A stretch of 64,000 nt of DNA from NCBI GenBank assembly GCA_017621875.1, contig JAGASE010000020.1:248001-312000 (forward strand), given 5' to 3'. Under the pieces are notes generated by a model, which ran no database searches, was not told where the DNA came from, and saw only the letters and a program-made list of their open reading frames with translations. Position numbers and translations under genes: made by a program. Below, one piece after another: positions 47,133 to 56,277 of the stretch; within the stretch, counting starts at the first letter, position 1; the number at the start of each line of letters is the position of its first letter. The DNA is from Clostridia bacterium. GTDB lineage: Bacteria; Bacillota; Clostridia; UBA1381.

Positions 47133-48344
47133 TTATTCAAAATAAGATTTGTATTCTATTCCCAGCTTACTCTCAGGAAACAGGTGCTTGTAAAGCGAAA
47201 TGAAATAATAATCTGTCATGCTCGCTATATAGTCCACGACTATCTGATTTGCTTCTTCATGCAGATAATTTGTGTCCTTGTAATACTGCACATTTTGTAA
47301 AATAAATGCAATATGGTGTGTGTAAATAAGCGAATCCTCATTTTTCGACCTGATATCCTCCAGAAATTTATAATAAATCTTTTCAAACATAGGCATGATT
47401 ATATTTTCATACGCTTCCGAAAGCTTAGGGTTATTATAAATAACATCATAGTTTTCCTGCTTTGCTGTTTTCAAATCCGTGTATGCCTCATCGCTCAAAA
47501 GGATATAGCTATTTCCATAGCTATGCTCAATGATGTCCACTGTCAGATTATTTATTATCGCTGCATTTTCTGAACCGATTTTGTCATTTTTGAACTTATA
47601 GCTCTTGTCTATCACTCTTGCTGTACGTGCATCCTGGCGGTCCTTTCCCAAATATGCAATCATGTCGCAGATACGCACAACACACGCCTCCAAAGTAGAC
47701 GGAACAAGTCTTTTTATGGCAGCCTGTCCCTCGGTATAGCAGCCTTCTATTTCAGCGTCCAAATCATCAAAGCTCTTTTGATACACAGGCACATATTCCT
47801 GCTGCTCAAATTCGCCGTTATGACAAAGCACTCCGTCCAAAGTCTGAAATGATATATTTCTTGCACACAGCTTATCCAAAACACGCACACTATGTACGTT
47901 ATGATTGAAATATCTTCCCGTTTCCCTGTTGTAGAGCGTATTCAGAAATCGTTCGCCCGCATGCCCGAACGGAGTGTGACCTATATCGTGTCCAAGGGCT
48001 ATTGCCTCAATCAAATCAAGATTCAAGCCCAAAACCGCTCCTATATTTCTGGCAATTCTGGATACCAACTGCACATGAAGTGCCCGTCGGGTTATATCGT
48101 CGTTATTGTAAAACGAAAATACCTGCGTCTTGTCGGCATATCTGTTATAAAACGGAAGGTGCATTATTTTTTCGATATCGCGTACAAATGCCGGTCTCCA
48201 CATTGTCGGCTTATCATGAGCCGGGTCGCGTCTTACGGCATCGTCATCATCACATCTGTACGGATTTATCACTCCCGCTTTTCTGTCCTCAATAATTCTC
48301 TTTTGCAGCTCGTCACTAAGCTTTTCGTATATTAATTTTGACAT
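47133..48344 (-). CDS. dGTPase-like HD-domain phosphohydrolase
   Basis: The start is ATG 48344, preceded by GGAG; the ATG at 48356 lies before that site. The 403-residue protein has the HD metal-binding set: His in RALHVQLVSRIAR, His-Asp in LGHDIGHTPFGHAGE, and a later Asp in AYLGKDRQD. It matches bacterial dGTP triphosphohydrolase-like proteins that hydrolyse dNTPs to nucleosides and triphosphate. It is a single gene with its own promoter. Which dNTP it prefers cannot be read. Confidence 0.9.
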   Translation of the reverse strand: MSKLIYEKLSDELQKRIIEDRKAGVINPYRCDDDDAVRRDPAHDKPTMWRPAFVRDIEKIMHLPFYNRYADKTQVFSFYNNDDITRRALHVQLVSRIARNIGAVLGLNLDLIEAIALGHDIGHTPFGHAGERFLNTLYNRETGRYFNHNVHSVRVLDKLCARNISFQTLDGVLCHNGEFEQQEYVPVYQKSFDDLDAEIEGCYTEGQAAIKRLVPSTLEACVVRICDMIAYLGKDRQDARTARVIDKSYKFKNDKIGSENAAIINNLTVDIIEHSYGNSYILLSDEAYTDLKTAKQENYDVIYNNPKLSEAYENIIMPMFEKIYYKFLEDIRSKNEDSLIYTHHIAFILQNVQYYKDTNYLHEEANQIVVDYIASMTDYYFISLYKHLFPESKLGIEYKSYFE

Positions 48345-48377
48345 CTTTAACTCCATAGCTTTATATTTGTTTTTAAC

Positions 48378-48407
48378 ATTATATCACAACCATCAAAATT
48401 ATGTCAA
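48378..48407 (-). promoter_or_regulatory. Promoter of the dGTPase-like gene
   Basis: On the minus strand, TTGACA (48407-48402), an 18-base spacer and TATAAT (48383-48378) lie about 35 bases before the ATG. Confidence 0.8.
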
Positions 48408-48574
48408 TCGGTACATAATAAATTCCAAAGGTTTATATATTCCAAATCTATCCTCACATATTTTATTCTCTTTATTTTTGTTTACAAAAAGATATGTTTA
48501 TGATAAAAAAATACATTCAAAAATCTCTTCTTATATTATAATATATAAATAACTAAAAAAATAGAGGTGACCCA

Positions 48575-49561
48575 ATGAAAAAATTTGCTATCATCGGCTT
48601 CGGCGGCTTAGGAAAGTTGCATTTTATAAATCTGTTAAAAATTCAGGAAAAACGCGGCGACATCGCACTCACTGCAATCTGTAATTCCGACCTTTCAGCA
48701 ATAACAAAGACAACGCAGCTCAATATTGCGTCTGCATCCTTGGACGATATTGACTTTTCGGTCTATAATCTTTATACTGATTACAAGGAAATGATAGACA
48801 AGGAGCAGCTTGATTTTGTGTTTGTGACGCTCCCGAGCCATCTTCACGCAGAAGTTTGTGTTTACTGTCTGGAGCATGGTCTTGACGTTTACACCGAAAA
48901 GCCTATGGCAATAACTCTAAAGCAGTGCGAAAGCATGATTGCAGCTGCCGAGAAAAACAATAAAAAGCTCATGGTGGGACAATGCCTGAGATTTTCTGAG
49001 GAATATATCTACATAAAAGAGCTTATAGAAAACAACACATACGGAAAGGTTGTAAAGGCAGAATTTTCAAGAAAATCGCCAATTCCGGGCTGGTCGTTTG
49101 AAAACTGGATGCTGGACGAACAAAAGAGCGGCGGCTGCATTGTAGATATGCATATTCACGATGTAGACGTTATGGTGTGGCTCTTTGGCACGCCGCGTGA
49201 TTTCAGCGTTTTATGCTCACATAACATGGCATCGTATGAAAGTGCTTTTGCTCTTTACGAATACGACGGCTTCGGCGTATCAATAATCGGCGATTGGGGT
49301 ATACCCTCCTCCTATAAGTTCAAATCCTATTACGCCGTTACATTTGAAAACGCATATGTAGAATGTATCAATGGCTGCGTCACACTTTATACAAACGAAG
49401 AAAAAAAGGAAATCACCTTCTCCGGCGAGAATTATTTATACCGAGAGGAAGTTGAATTTTTGGAAGGCGTTGTGGACGGAAAGCCGTTTAAAACCGCAGA
49501 TATTTACTCGGTATATGAAACGATGAAGTTGATTTTTGCAGAAAAGGAAAAAAGGAGATAG
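48575..49561 (+). CDS. Gfo/Idh/MocA-family NAD(P)-dependent oxidoreductase
   Basis: The 328-residue protein has an N-terminal Rossmann fold (AIIGFGGLGKLHFINLL), the family signature EKPMA (near residue 111) and a C-terminal alpha/beta domain with MHIHDVDVMVWLFG. Such enzymes oxidise or reduce sugars and cyclitols (for example inositol). Ribosome site AGAGGTGA. The next gene starts four bases after its stop and codes for a sugar isomerase-like barrel, so the pair probably forms a small sugar or inositol-like pathway. Confidence 0.92.
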   Translation: MKKFAIIGFGGLGKLHFINLLKIQEKRGDIALTAICNSDLSAITKTTQLNIASASLDDIDFSVYNLYTDYKEMIDKEQLDFVFVTLPSHLHAEVCVYCLEHGLDVYTEKPMAITLKQCESMIAAAEKNNKKLMVGQCLRFSEEYIYIKELIENNTYGKVVKAEFSRKSPIPGWSFENWMLDEQKSGGCIVDMHIHDVDVMVWLFGTPRDFSVLCSHNMASYESAFALYEYDGFGVSIIGDWGIPSSYKFKSYYAVTFENAYVECINGCVTLYTNEEKKEITFSGENYLYREEVEFLEGVVDGKPFKTADIYSVYETMKLIFAEKEKRR

Positions 49562-49565
49562 AATA

Positions 49566-50393
49566 ATGTTATACGGAGTTTTTTTCGGACAATTATATTT
49601 TGCCAAAAGCAAAGGCGAGCTAAAAACACTGGCGGAAGGCTTTGAGCGTATCGTTCCAAAGGGTATATCCTATGTAGATATAGATTCGTCACTGTTTGAT
49701 AAAATCGATATTGAGGAATACCTTGCACTTTTGAAGGGGTATAATCTCAAAACGCAGTCACTTTTCAGCCTTTTTGACTTTAATTTCGATGACAAGAGTG
49801 CTCTTGCGTCCTTTAAAGAAGACGCAAAAAGGCAGCTCGAAATGTGTGCAAAAATCGGTACCTCTATGTTTATGCCGGTTCCTGTTGTATCAAAGGTTAA
49901 TAGCCCAAACGAGAGAACAGATGCCCGAAACGCATTAATCGATTACCTTGGCTACACAGTCGAAAAATCGCAGGAGTACGGCGTAACAACCATGATTGAA
50001 AATTACTCAAACAACAGCTGTCCGTTTTCATACATTGACGATATTAAGTATATACTCGCTCAAGTGCCTGATTTAAAATATGCACTTGATACAGGAAACT
50101 TTTACTTCTGCGATGATGATGCATTTGACGCGTACAGTCTTTTCCGCGAAAAGACTGTTCATGTGCATTTAAAGGATATTGCACCATCTTCCGGTGGAGC
50201 ATTAACCATAAACGGAAAATGCTGCAACAGCCTACCTATCGGTGACGGTGATGTAAAAATCAAAGAGACATTACTTGCACTGCAAAAGGACGGCTACACC
50301 GGCGGTTTAACTATTGAGATAAACGATGAGAACGATTCTGTTCCAAAAATCGAAAAATCTGTTGACTATATAAAAAGTATTCTCGAAAACTAA
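49566..50393 (+). CDS. Sugar phosphate isomerase/epimerase-type TIM barrel protein
   Basis: The start is ATG 49566, with AAGGAG in the end of the previous gene. The 275-residue xylose-isomerase-like barrel shows MIENYSNN, LKYALDTGNFYF and VHVHLKDIA, with metal-binding Glu, Asp and His residues in the usual places, and a final TIEINDEN. It is translationally coupled to the Gfo/Idh gene. A shared terminator follows. Substrate unknown. Confidence 0.88.
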   Translation: MLYGVFFGQLYFAKSKGELKTLAEGFERIVPKGISYVDIDSSLFDKIDIEEYLALLKGYNLKTQSLFSLFDFNFDDKSALASFKEDAKRQLEMCAKIGTSMFMPVPVVSKVNSPNERTDARNALIDYLGYTVEKSQEYGVTTMIENYSNNSCPFSYIDDIKYILAQVPDLKYALDTGNFYFCDDDAFDAYSLFREKTVHVHLKDIAPSSGGALTINGKCCNSLPIGDGDVKIKETLLALQKDGYTGGLTIEINDENDSVPKIEKSVDYIKSILEN

Positions 50394-50399
50394 AAAAAC

Positions 50400-50430
50400 A
50401 AGTCCTTGCAAAAGCAGGGACTTATTTTTT
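50400..50430. terminator. Terminator shared by the isomerase-like gene and trmB
   Basis: AAGTCCTTGC (50400-50409) and GCAGGGACTT (50414-50423), with loop AAAA, form a stem containing one G-U pair. It is followed by TTATTTTTT-like sequence on the plus strand and T-rich sequence on the minus strand. Confidence 0.75.
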
Positions 50431-51085
50431 ATCTGTTATCCTCCCAACCAATATACGCAGCACATACACGATAAATCGGCATACCCTGCTCGGAAAATTT
50501 TGTTTCGTATTCGGTCATTACATTGTCCTCTATTCCCGAATTATGTAAATCAAAGGTAATATCTGACATTTTAAAATTTTCCTCCGCAAAAGAATTTAAC
50601 GAAAACTCAAACAGCTTTTGGTTATCGGTCTTAAAGCACACCATATCGCCGTTTTCGAGAATTTGCTTATATATATCAAGAAAATTCTTATGCGTAAGAC
50701 GGCGTTTAGCCTGACGGCTCTTTTTCCAAGGGTCAGAGAAATTCAAGTAAATCCTTCTCGCCTCACCCTTTTCAAAATATTCGGTCAGTCTTGCAGCGTC
50801 GGCTATGATAAACCGCAGATTGGATAGTCCAAAGGGCTGTGCCTTTTCCATTGCAAGCACCATAACGTCCCTCACAACCTCAATCGCCACAAAGTTTATA
50901 TCAGGATATTTTTCCGCCATCTCGCAAATAAATTTTCCCTTGCCGCAGCCTATCTCAATATGTATCGGATTATCATTTGCAAATTCCTCATGCCAACGGC
51001 CTTTGACAGTCTCCGGCTCACGAATCCACAGCTCTCCGCTTTTTTCAAGTCTTACCTCACAATTTTTCTTTTTACGCATACGCAT
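50429..51085 (-). CDS. trmB: tRNA (guanine-N7)-methyltransferase
   Basis: It methylates G46 of tRNA using S-adenosylmethionine. The 218 residues show the SAM-binding IEIGCGKGKF (near 43), FVAIEVVRDV, and the family signature LNFSDPWKKSRQAKRRLTH (near 113), followed by FKTDNQKLFEFS. AGGAGG lies ten bases before ATG 51085. No clear promoter was found in the short gap before upp. Confidence 0.95.
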   Translation of the reverse strand: MRMRKKKNCEVRLEKSGELWIREPETVKGRWHEEFANDNPIHIEIGCGKGKFICEMAEKYPDINFVAIEVVRDVMVLAMEKAQPFGLSNLRFIIADAARLTEYFEKGEARRIYLNFSDPWKKSRQAKRRLTHKNFLDIYKQILENGDMVCFKTDNQKLFEFSLNSFAEENFKMSDITFDLHNSGIEDNVMTEYETKFSEQGMPIYRVCAAYIGWEDNR

Positions 51086-51175
51086 AAAGCAAAATCCTCC
51101 TGTTATTTGTCAGAACGTTCCGCCGCAATCAAAGCTTGCAGCTAAATATCTCTCATTCTCGCTTCATTCCACAAG

Positions 51176-51205
51176 AAAACGGCGAACCGCAAAGGCTCGC
51201 CGTAA
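51176..51205 (-). terminator. Terminator of upp
   Basis: On the minus strand ACGGCGAGCC pairs with GGUUCGCCGU (51203-51194 and 51188-51179; 10 bp with one G-U) around UUUGC, followed by UUUUCUU. Confidence 0.75.
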
Positions 51206-51208
51206 CTA

Positions 51209-51838
51209 TCAAAGGGTTCCGAACAATCTGTCCCCTGCATCGCCCAAGCCCGGGACGATATATCCGTTTTCGTTAAGCTTTTCATCGACCGCTCCGCAAT
51301 ATATATCAACATCGGGATGAGCCTTTCGTAAAGCTTCAATTCCCTGCGGTGCAGCAATAATACATACAAATTTAATACGTACCGCTCCACGCTTTTTAAT
51401 CATCGTAATCGCATCAATAGCACTTCCGCCCGTTGCAAGCATCGGGTCAAGCACCAGCACCTGACGCTCGGCTATATCGGTAGGCATCTTGCAGTAATAC
51501 TCAACCGGCTCTAAGGTTTCTTCATTTCTGTAAAGACCGATATGACCGATTTTGGCAGCCGGTATAAGGTCCATAAGTGCGTCCACCATACCGAGACCTG
51601 CTCTTAAAATAGGAACAAGTGCAACCTTACGCTTAGTTCTTCTTCCAACCATTTTGGTTATAGGAGTTTCAAGCTCAAATTCCTCAAGCTCCAAATCCTT
51701 TGTAGCCTCATAGCCCAAAAGCAAGCCTATTTCATGAGCACATTCACGAAAATCCTTAACCGAGGTATTTTTATCACGCATAATCGACAGCTTGTGCTGA
51801 ATAAGCGGATGATTCATTACAAATACTTTTTCGTCCAT
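51209..51838 (-). CDS. upp: Uracil phosphoribosyltransferase
   Basis: It salvages uracil to UMP with PRPP. The 209 residues match the family length. The PRPP loop is [16 protein letters not shown] (near 130), and the C-terminal uracil-binding motif is [16 protein letters not shown]. It complements the de novo pyrimidine operon at the other end of the window. Ribosome site AAAGGA; own promoter and terminator. Confidence 0.97.
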   Translation of the reverse strand: MDEKVFVMNHPLIQHKLSIMRDKNTSVKDFRECAHEIGLLLGYEATKDLELEEFELETPITKMVGRRTKRKVALVPILRAGLGMVDALMDLIPAAKIGHIGLYRNEETLEPVEYYCKMPTDIAERQVLVLDPMLATGGSAIDAITMIKKRGAVRIKFVCIIAAPQGIEALRKAHPDVDIYCGAVDEKLNENGYIVPGLGDAGDRLFGTL

Positions 51839-51878
51839 ATTTATGTAGTCCTTTCTCTACTAAACTTCACTAAACATG

Positions 51879-51907
51879 ATTATATAACAAAAATAAGAGT
51901 TTGTCCA
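51879..51907 (-). promoter_or_regulatory. Promoter of upp
   Basis: TGGACA (51907-51902), a 17-base spacer and TATAAT (51884-51879) on the minus strand, about 40 bases before the upp ATG. Confidence 0.7.
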
Positions 51908-51934
51908 CAGCTTTTTTCAATATTCTGATAAAAA

Positions 51935-52342
51935 CTAAAAGGATTTTTCCATTTCGTCAAGAATTTTTGTATCAAAATTAAGAAGCTCTCGTGCCTGTTT
52001 GGCGTTGCACCAGCGATATTCTGCCACTTCCTCCTTTTGAAGCCTGACTTTCACATCATTTCTCGGCGTTGCAAGAAAATAAACCACATCTTTATTAACT
52101 CCGCTCTTAGGGCTGTAATTGGAAACAACACGCTTGTGTCCGCAAAACACCACCAAAAGTCCCGTTTCTTCAAAAATTTCGCGGGCGGCGGTTTCATACT
52201 CGGTTTCTCCGTCTTCAACGTGTCCTTTCGGAAAGCCCCAATGCCCCATTGCATTTCCTTTTTTATTGAGCAGCAAAAAATATTCACGTCCGCCGTCACG
52301 GTTTCGGAAAATGACTGCTCCACAGGATTTTTCATAAATCAT
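51935..52342 (-). CDS. Nudix hydrolase, Ap4A-hydrolase-like
   Basis: The 135-residue protein contains a complete Nudix box, GHVEDGETEYETAAREIFEETGL (positions ~39-61; key residues REIFEE). The surrounding CGAVIFR and GHWGFPKGHVE resemble bis(5'-nucleosyl)-tetraphosphatases that clear Ap4A. Its start overlaps the HAD gene stop by four bases. It probably belongs to a three-gene unit with the C39-like protein and the HAD phosphatase. Confidence 0.9.
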   Translation of the reverse strand: MIYEKSCGAVIFRNRDGGREYFLLLNKKGNAMGHWGFPKGHVEDGETEYETAAREIFEETGLLVVFCGHKRVVSNYSPKSGVNKDVVYFLATPRNDVKVRLQKEEVAEYRWCNAKQARELLNFDTKILDEMEKSF

Positions 52343-52905
52343 ATTATCAATTCCTTTACATTATCTCCCTTAACAATATATACATTCTTTGCAAGGTCAA
52401 ACATCGGCTTATCATTCATTGAATCAGTATAAAATCCGTCAATTTGTGCATCGGGAAAATGCGACCTGAAAATTTCCGCCTTATTACCTCTGAAGCACAG
52501 CCTTATCACCTTGCCGCTTTTTATATCCACCTCTGAGGCTATAACATGTCTTATTCCGAGCCTTTTGCACATTTCCTCTATCAAAAAGCTGCAGCTGGCA
52601 GATAAAATAACATCGTCTTCCTTTTGATTTTTAAGATAAAATTTCTTTATCTTTTTTTGGTTTTTATCCCAAAACTGCCGCACTGCTCCGTCAAGATTAA
52701 GTCCCGGCAGAATTTTTTCAGCATAACGCTCTGCCGTTTCCAAAAGCTCGGCTGTACTTATTCTGCACGCCTTATATCGTATAAGCATCTGCAGCATTTT
52801 TGGCATTATCGAAATCAGCCGTGGATTTTTCTTTAATATAAAAAAGTAGAAGTCCACAACACTCTCGCCGTCATAAATCGTATTGTCGAAATCATAAACG
52901 TTCAT
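52339..52905 (-). CDS. HAD-family phosphatase (subfamily IB-like)
   Basis: The 188 residues begin with the nucleophile motif VYDFDNTIYDGES (Asp5, Asp7) and have ILSASCSFLIEEM as motif II and YTDSMNDKPMFDLA as the metal-binding motif IV. The helical cap lies between. Similar proteins act on phosphoserine-like or phospholipid head-group substrates, but none can be assigned here. It overlaps both neighbours (14 bases with the upstream gene, four with the Nudix gene). Confidence 0.88.
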   Translation of the reverse strand: MNVYDFDNTIYDGESVVDFYFFILKKNPRLISIMPKMLQMLIRYKACRISTAELLETAERYAEKILPGLNLDGAVRQFWDKNQKKIKKFYLKNQKEDDVILSASCSFLIEEMCKRLGIRHVIASEVDIKSGKVIRLCFRGNKAEIFRSHFPDAQIDGFYTDSMNDKPMFDLAKNVYIVKGDNVKELII

Positions 52906-53995
52906 CTTCCACCTCGACAGCCTGTATATATGAAATATCCGACAGCTTAAAATTTTTCAGACAGGTTTCTTCAAAAGGAACATGCTCGCCGTTTTTCATT
53001 CCGGGGTCATTAAAGTATATATTTTCCTCATCATAGCAAACGGCAACCATGGAATGAGGATAACCCTCATATCTTACAATAACACCGCTTGGAAAATTAT
53101 CCAAAGCCTCGCAGATTGCCTCTCTCGCCTCTTCGTCTGAGGTTACTAAAACGGCTGTTTCCCCTTTATTTTTGGTATTAAAGCCCGCATAATACGGCGA
53201 ATTATCTGAAAGTGCCGGAACAAGCTTTAAACCAAATTCAGCCGCCAGCGTCTCATGACCTGCCATAAAGTTTCCGCTGTAGCCCTTATCTATATTATAC
53301 TGTGCAATATCAAGCGGAGTTATAACACTTTTTGTTGCGTTTGAAAAAAGCATAGCGTATGAGCATACCCAACAATAACCTCTGCCGCTTCCCTCAAGCT
53401 CAAGCTCGGGCTGCGACTGATAAAAATGCACAAAATCATATTCTCCCGAGCCGGTAGAAATAACCTTTGGCTCATCAGTACCGTTTTCCTCCGCTGTCTC
53501 ATCTTCTTCCCTTAGGTTTTCCTCCGTTTCTTTCTCCGTAAGCTCTTCCGATTTCTCACGGCTAGCTTCCTTCTTTTCCGATTCAATAGTCACAGTCTTC
53601 GTTTCACCGTCATAGTCGATTTTCTCACCAAACGGCTCTACGAGATTTCTCACCGGAACAAATGTATAATCGTTATGTATAACCATAGGCACGTCCATGG
53701 TCTCTTCCTGCTCATTTATGACTATTTTTTCAGAATCCTGAGTGAATATCAGGGTTGTTTCCTTATCCGAAAGAATAACACTTCCGTTTTCGCCCGAAAA
53801 ATCAATGTCAAGTCCCATAGCCACAGCAATCGGACGCAGCTGAACCAATGTTTTGTCATTTACAATTATGGGCTTTTCACTAAAGCAAAGCTCCTCGCCG
53901 TTATATTTAATAACAATCTCGCTTTCGGCAAAGGCTGAATTAGTGCTTAATGCTGCAGCCAAAATAGCTGCAAAGGCAAGTATTTTTTTCATCAA
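52892..53995 (-). CDS. Exported C39-like cysteine peptidase with stalk domain
   Basis: The 367-residue protein has a signal peptide (to about residue 23, SAFA). A copper-amine-oxidase-N-type stalk domain (about 25-140, PVRNLVEPFGEKIDYDGETKTVTI) and a highly acidic Glu-rich linker (about 142-175) follow. The C39-like domain has candidate nucleophile Cys208 or Cys211 in GRGYCWVCSYAM, His314 in YPHSMVAV and Asp330 in FNDPG. The active-site order fits Peptidase_C39_2. No membrane ATPase lies nearby, so it is not a bacteriocin exporter. A role in wall or surface-protein processing is possible. Confidence 0.82.
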   Translation of the reverse strand: MMKKILAFAAILAAALSTNSAFAESEIVIKYNGEELCFSEKPIIVNDKTLVQLRPIAVAMGLDIDFSGENGSVILSDKETTLIFTQDSEKIVINEQEETMDVPMVIHNDYTFVPVRNLVEPFGEKIDYDGETKTVTIESEKKEASREKSEELTEKETEENLREEDETAEENGTDEPKVISTGSGEYDFVHFYQSQPELELEGSGRGYCWVCSYAMLFSNATKSVITPLDIAQYNIDKGYSGNFMAGHETLAAEFGLKLVPALSDNSPYYAGFNTKNKGETAVLVTSDEEAREAICEALDNFPSGVIVRYEGYPHSMVAVCYDEENIYFNDPGMKNGEHVPFEETCLKNFKLSDISYIQAVEVEDERL

Positions 53996-54128
53996 ACAGA
54001 CACCTTTCCTAATTATAATACTTTTTCATTTTACCACACTTTACGTCAAAATTCTACATATTTTATCTTACAATTTGGTAACAAATATGACTTTTTTGAA
54101 AATTATCGCAAAAAGTTTAAAAAAGACC

Positions 54129-54157
54129 TTGTAAAATTTTTAATTAAATGGTATAAT
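54129..54157 (+). promoter_or_regulatory. Promoter of secG
   Basis: TTGTAA (54129-54134), a 17-base spacer and TATAAT (54152-54157), 38 bases before the secG ATG. Confidence 0.75.
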
Positions 54158-54194
54158 GTATCAGAGATATAATTAAAATAGGAGGTTACTGCAG

Positions 54195-54437
54195 ATGAAT
54201 ACAGCATTTTTGGTTTTGCATATCATCGTAACTGTTGCTTTGATAGCTGTTGTATTGTTACAGGAGGGTAAAGATCCGGGTATGAAGGGTATCGCAGGTT
54301 CATCACCTGATGGCGGAGATTCTTTCTTCAGCAGAAATTCAGGTAGAACAAAAGCTTCAATGCTCTCAAAATTGACTACGGTTTTAGCAATACTTTTCTT
54401 GATTACAACTGTTGTTCTTTGCATATTAAACGCATAA
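54195..54437 (+). CDS. secG: Preprotein translocase subunit SecG
   Basis: The 80-residue membrane protein of the SecYEG channel has two transmembrane helices (about 3-24 and 57-77). The conserved loop VLLQEGKDPGMKG is followed by a Gly/Ser-rich loop with SFFSRNSGRTKASMLSKLT. RBS AGGAGG. Unlike many Firmicutes, rnr and smpB do not follow; a terminator comes directly after. Confidence 0.95.
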   Translation: MNTAFLVLHIIVTVALIAVVLLQEGKDPGMKGIAGSSPDGGDSFFSRNSGRTKASMLSKLTTVLAILFLITTVVLCILNA

Positions 54438-54453
54438 AACTACGATTACTTGG

Positions 54454-54481
54454 CGGTACGGCTTTTGCTGTACCGTTTTTG
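54454..54481 (+). terminator. Terminator of secG
   Basis: CGGTACGGC (54454-54462) pairs with GCTGTACCG (54467-54475) around TTTT, followed by five T residues. Confidence 0.85.
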
Positions 54482-54511
54482 TATTAATCGCATTAGCTTA
54501 AGGAGTACATT

Positions 54512-55264
54512 ATGGAAATCAAACCTTTTGAAATAAAATCACAGCTTATTAACACCTACAAGTACAGAATTGAAATGCATGCACATACCAATCCTGTAAG
54601 TCCCTGCGGCGAGGCGTCCCCCGCCCGGCTTGTTAAAATTTACGCAGAGCTGGGTTATGACGCAGTCTGCATAACAAATCATTTCTTTAAAGGACTTTTT
54701 GACAACGAGCCGATTTATCAGAATCTGTCTAAGGAAGAAAAAATTGACCGCTATATTGCAGATTACGAAGAAGCAAAGCTTGCCGGAAAAGAGCTTGGAA
54801 TCACCGTTATTTTGGGAGCAGAGCTGCGGTTTATCGAAAACAACAACGATTATCTGATTTTCGGCGTAGATAAGGACATACTTCTTTCAATATATGATTA
54901 TCTTGACAATACTGCCGAATATTTTCGCCGAAACAAAAAGTTACCTGAGAGCATATTTATACAAGCACACCCGTTCAGAGACGGCTGCACGTTACTGGAC
55001 CCAACTCTTTTGGACGGCATTGAGACATTTAATTCACATATTTTTCATAACTCAAAAATTCCTTTAGCCGTGAAGGCGGCAAAGCAGAATAATGTCGATA
55101 TAACCATTGCCGGCAGTGACTTTCACCATCCCAATACCGGCAACGAGGGTGCTGCAGCTCTCAGAACAAAGGCTCTGCCTAAGGATTCGTTTGAGCTGAC
55201 TAAAATATTAAAAAATCGCGACTATATCTTAGAAATCGGAGAAAATGCCATTGTTCTTCCGTAA
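54512..55264 (+). CDS. PHP-domain phosphoesterase-like protein
   Basis: The 250-residue protein shows the PHP metal-binding motifs: HAHTN near residue 24, ITNHFF, LGAELRF, QAHPFRDG and GSDFHHP. Stand-alone PHP proteins hydrolyse phosphomonoesters (histidinol phosphate, nucleotides, others); no specific substrate can be given. RBS AAGGAG. It precedes the LysR gene by 62 bases. Confidence 0.85.
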   Translation: MEIKPFEIKSQLINTYKYRIEMHAHTNPVSPCGEASPARLVKIYAELGYDAVCITNHFFKGLFDNEPIYQNLSKEEKIDRYIADYEEAKLAGKELGITVILGAELRFIENNNDYLIFGVDKDILLSIYDYLDNTAEYFRRNKKLPESIFIQAHPFRDGCTLLDPTLLDGIETFNSHIFHNSKIPLAVKAAKQNNVDITIAGSDFHHPNTGNEGAAALRTKALPKDSFELTKILKNRDYILEIGENAIVLP

Positions 55265-55326
55265 AATACTGCAATAAAAAGCATGCAGCCTGCATGTCGA
55301 ATAATTTGTTTAAGGAGTGACATTTT

Positions 55327-56247
55327 ATGAATATATTACATATGAAATATGCAGTCGAAGTAGCACGTGCGGGTTCTTTAAGCAAAGCCTCTGAAATACT
55401 GCTTATTGCTCAGCCCAATATCAGCCGCTCTATAAAGGAGCTTGAGGCAGACCTCGGAATTACAATATTCGACCGCAGTGCTAAGGGAATGTCTTTAACT
55501 CCGCAAGGCGAAGAATTTATAAATTATGCCAAAGGAATACTAAAGCAAATTGAGCATGTTGAAAAGCTATACAAAAACGATTCGCAAAAAAAGCAAAAGT
55601 TTTCTATATCTGTTCCGAGAGCCTGCTACATTTCCGAAGCATTTATACAGTTTTCAAAAATCATTGGCAAGGATGCCGCTGAAATTTTTTATAAGGAAAC
55701 CAATTCGCAAAGAACCATAAATAATATTTTAACTCACGATTACAAGCTCGGAATTATCCGCTATGCCGAAAACTATGATAAGTATTTTAAAGCAATGCTT
55801 GAAGAAAAAGATCTTTACTCGGAATTGGTTACGGAATTTTCATATTGTCTGATTATGAGTGCCGACAATCCCTTAGCACAAGCAGAAAATATTAATTACG
55901 AGGACCTTTGCGAGTATATCGAGATTGCCCACGCGGACCCTTATGTACCCTCCCTGCCTCTGGCAAAGGTTGTAAAAGAAGAGCTTCCCGATAATATCGA
56001 CCGCAGAATTTTTATTTTTGAAAGAGCGAGCCAATTTGATCTGCTTTCAGAAAATCCCGAAACTTTTATGTGGGTATCTCCTCCTCCAAAAAAAATTCTT
56101 GACAGATACAATCTGGTAATCAAAAATTGTATCGACAACAAAAAAATATACAAGGATGTTCTTATATATAAAAAAGGATATAAGCTTTCCGACCTTGACA
56201 AAAGGTTTATTGACGAGCTTTTCAAAGCACGACAAATATATATGTAA
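55327..56247 (+). CDS. LysR-family transcriptional regulator
   Basis: The 306-residue protein has an N-terminal winged helix-turn-helix (AGSLSKASEILLIAQPNISRSIKELEADLGITIFDRS) and a C-terminal ligand-binding domain. The target is not evident; LysR proteins often control a neighbouring divergent gene, but none is divergent here. RBS AAGGAGTG. Confidence 0.92.
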   Translation: MNILHMKYAVEVARAGSLSKASEILLIAQPNISRSIKELEADLGITIFDRSAKGMSLTPQGEEFINYAKGILKQIEHVEKLYKNDSQKKQKFSISVPRACYISEAFIQFSKIIGKDAAEIFYKETNSQRTINNILTHDYKLGIIRYAENYDKYFKAMLEEKDLYSELVTEFSYCLIMSADNPLAQAENINYEDLCEYIEIAHADPYVPSLPLAKVVKEELPDNIDRRIFIFERASQFDLLSENPETFMWVSPPPKKILDRYNLVIKNCIDNKKIYKDVLIYKKGYKLSDLDKRFIDELFKARQIYM

Positions 56248-56254
56248 CCATTTC

Positions 56255-56277
56255 AGCCCGACTTTTGCAATCGGGCT
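56255..56277 (+). terminator. Hairpin after the LysR gene, first copy of a duplicated terminator stem
   Basis: AGCCCGA/TCGGGCT stem with loop CTTTTGCAA, starting seven bases after the LysR stop. It lacks a T-run. It is nearly identical to the stem at 56509. Confidence 0.5.

Noticed and set aside
52892-53995. C39-like protein as bacteriocin-processing exporter
   Set aside because: No membrane or ATPase domain, no double-glycine precursor gene nearby, and a signal peptide with stalk domain instead.
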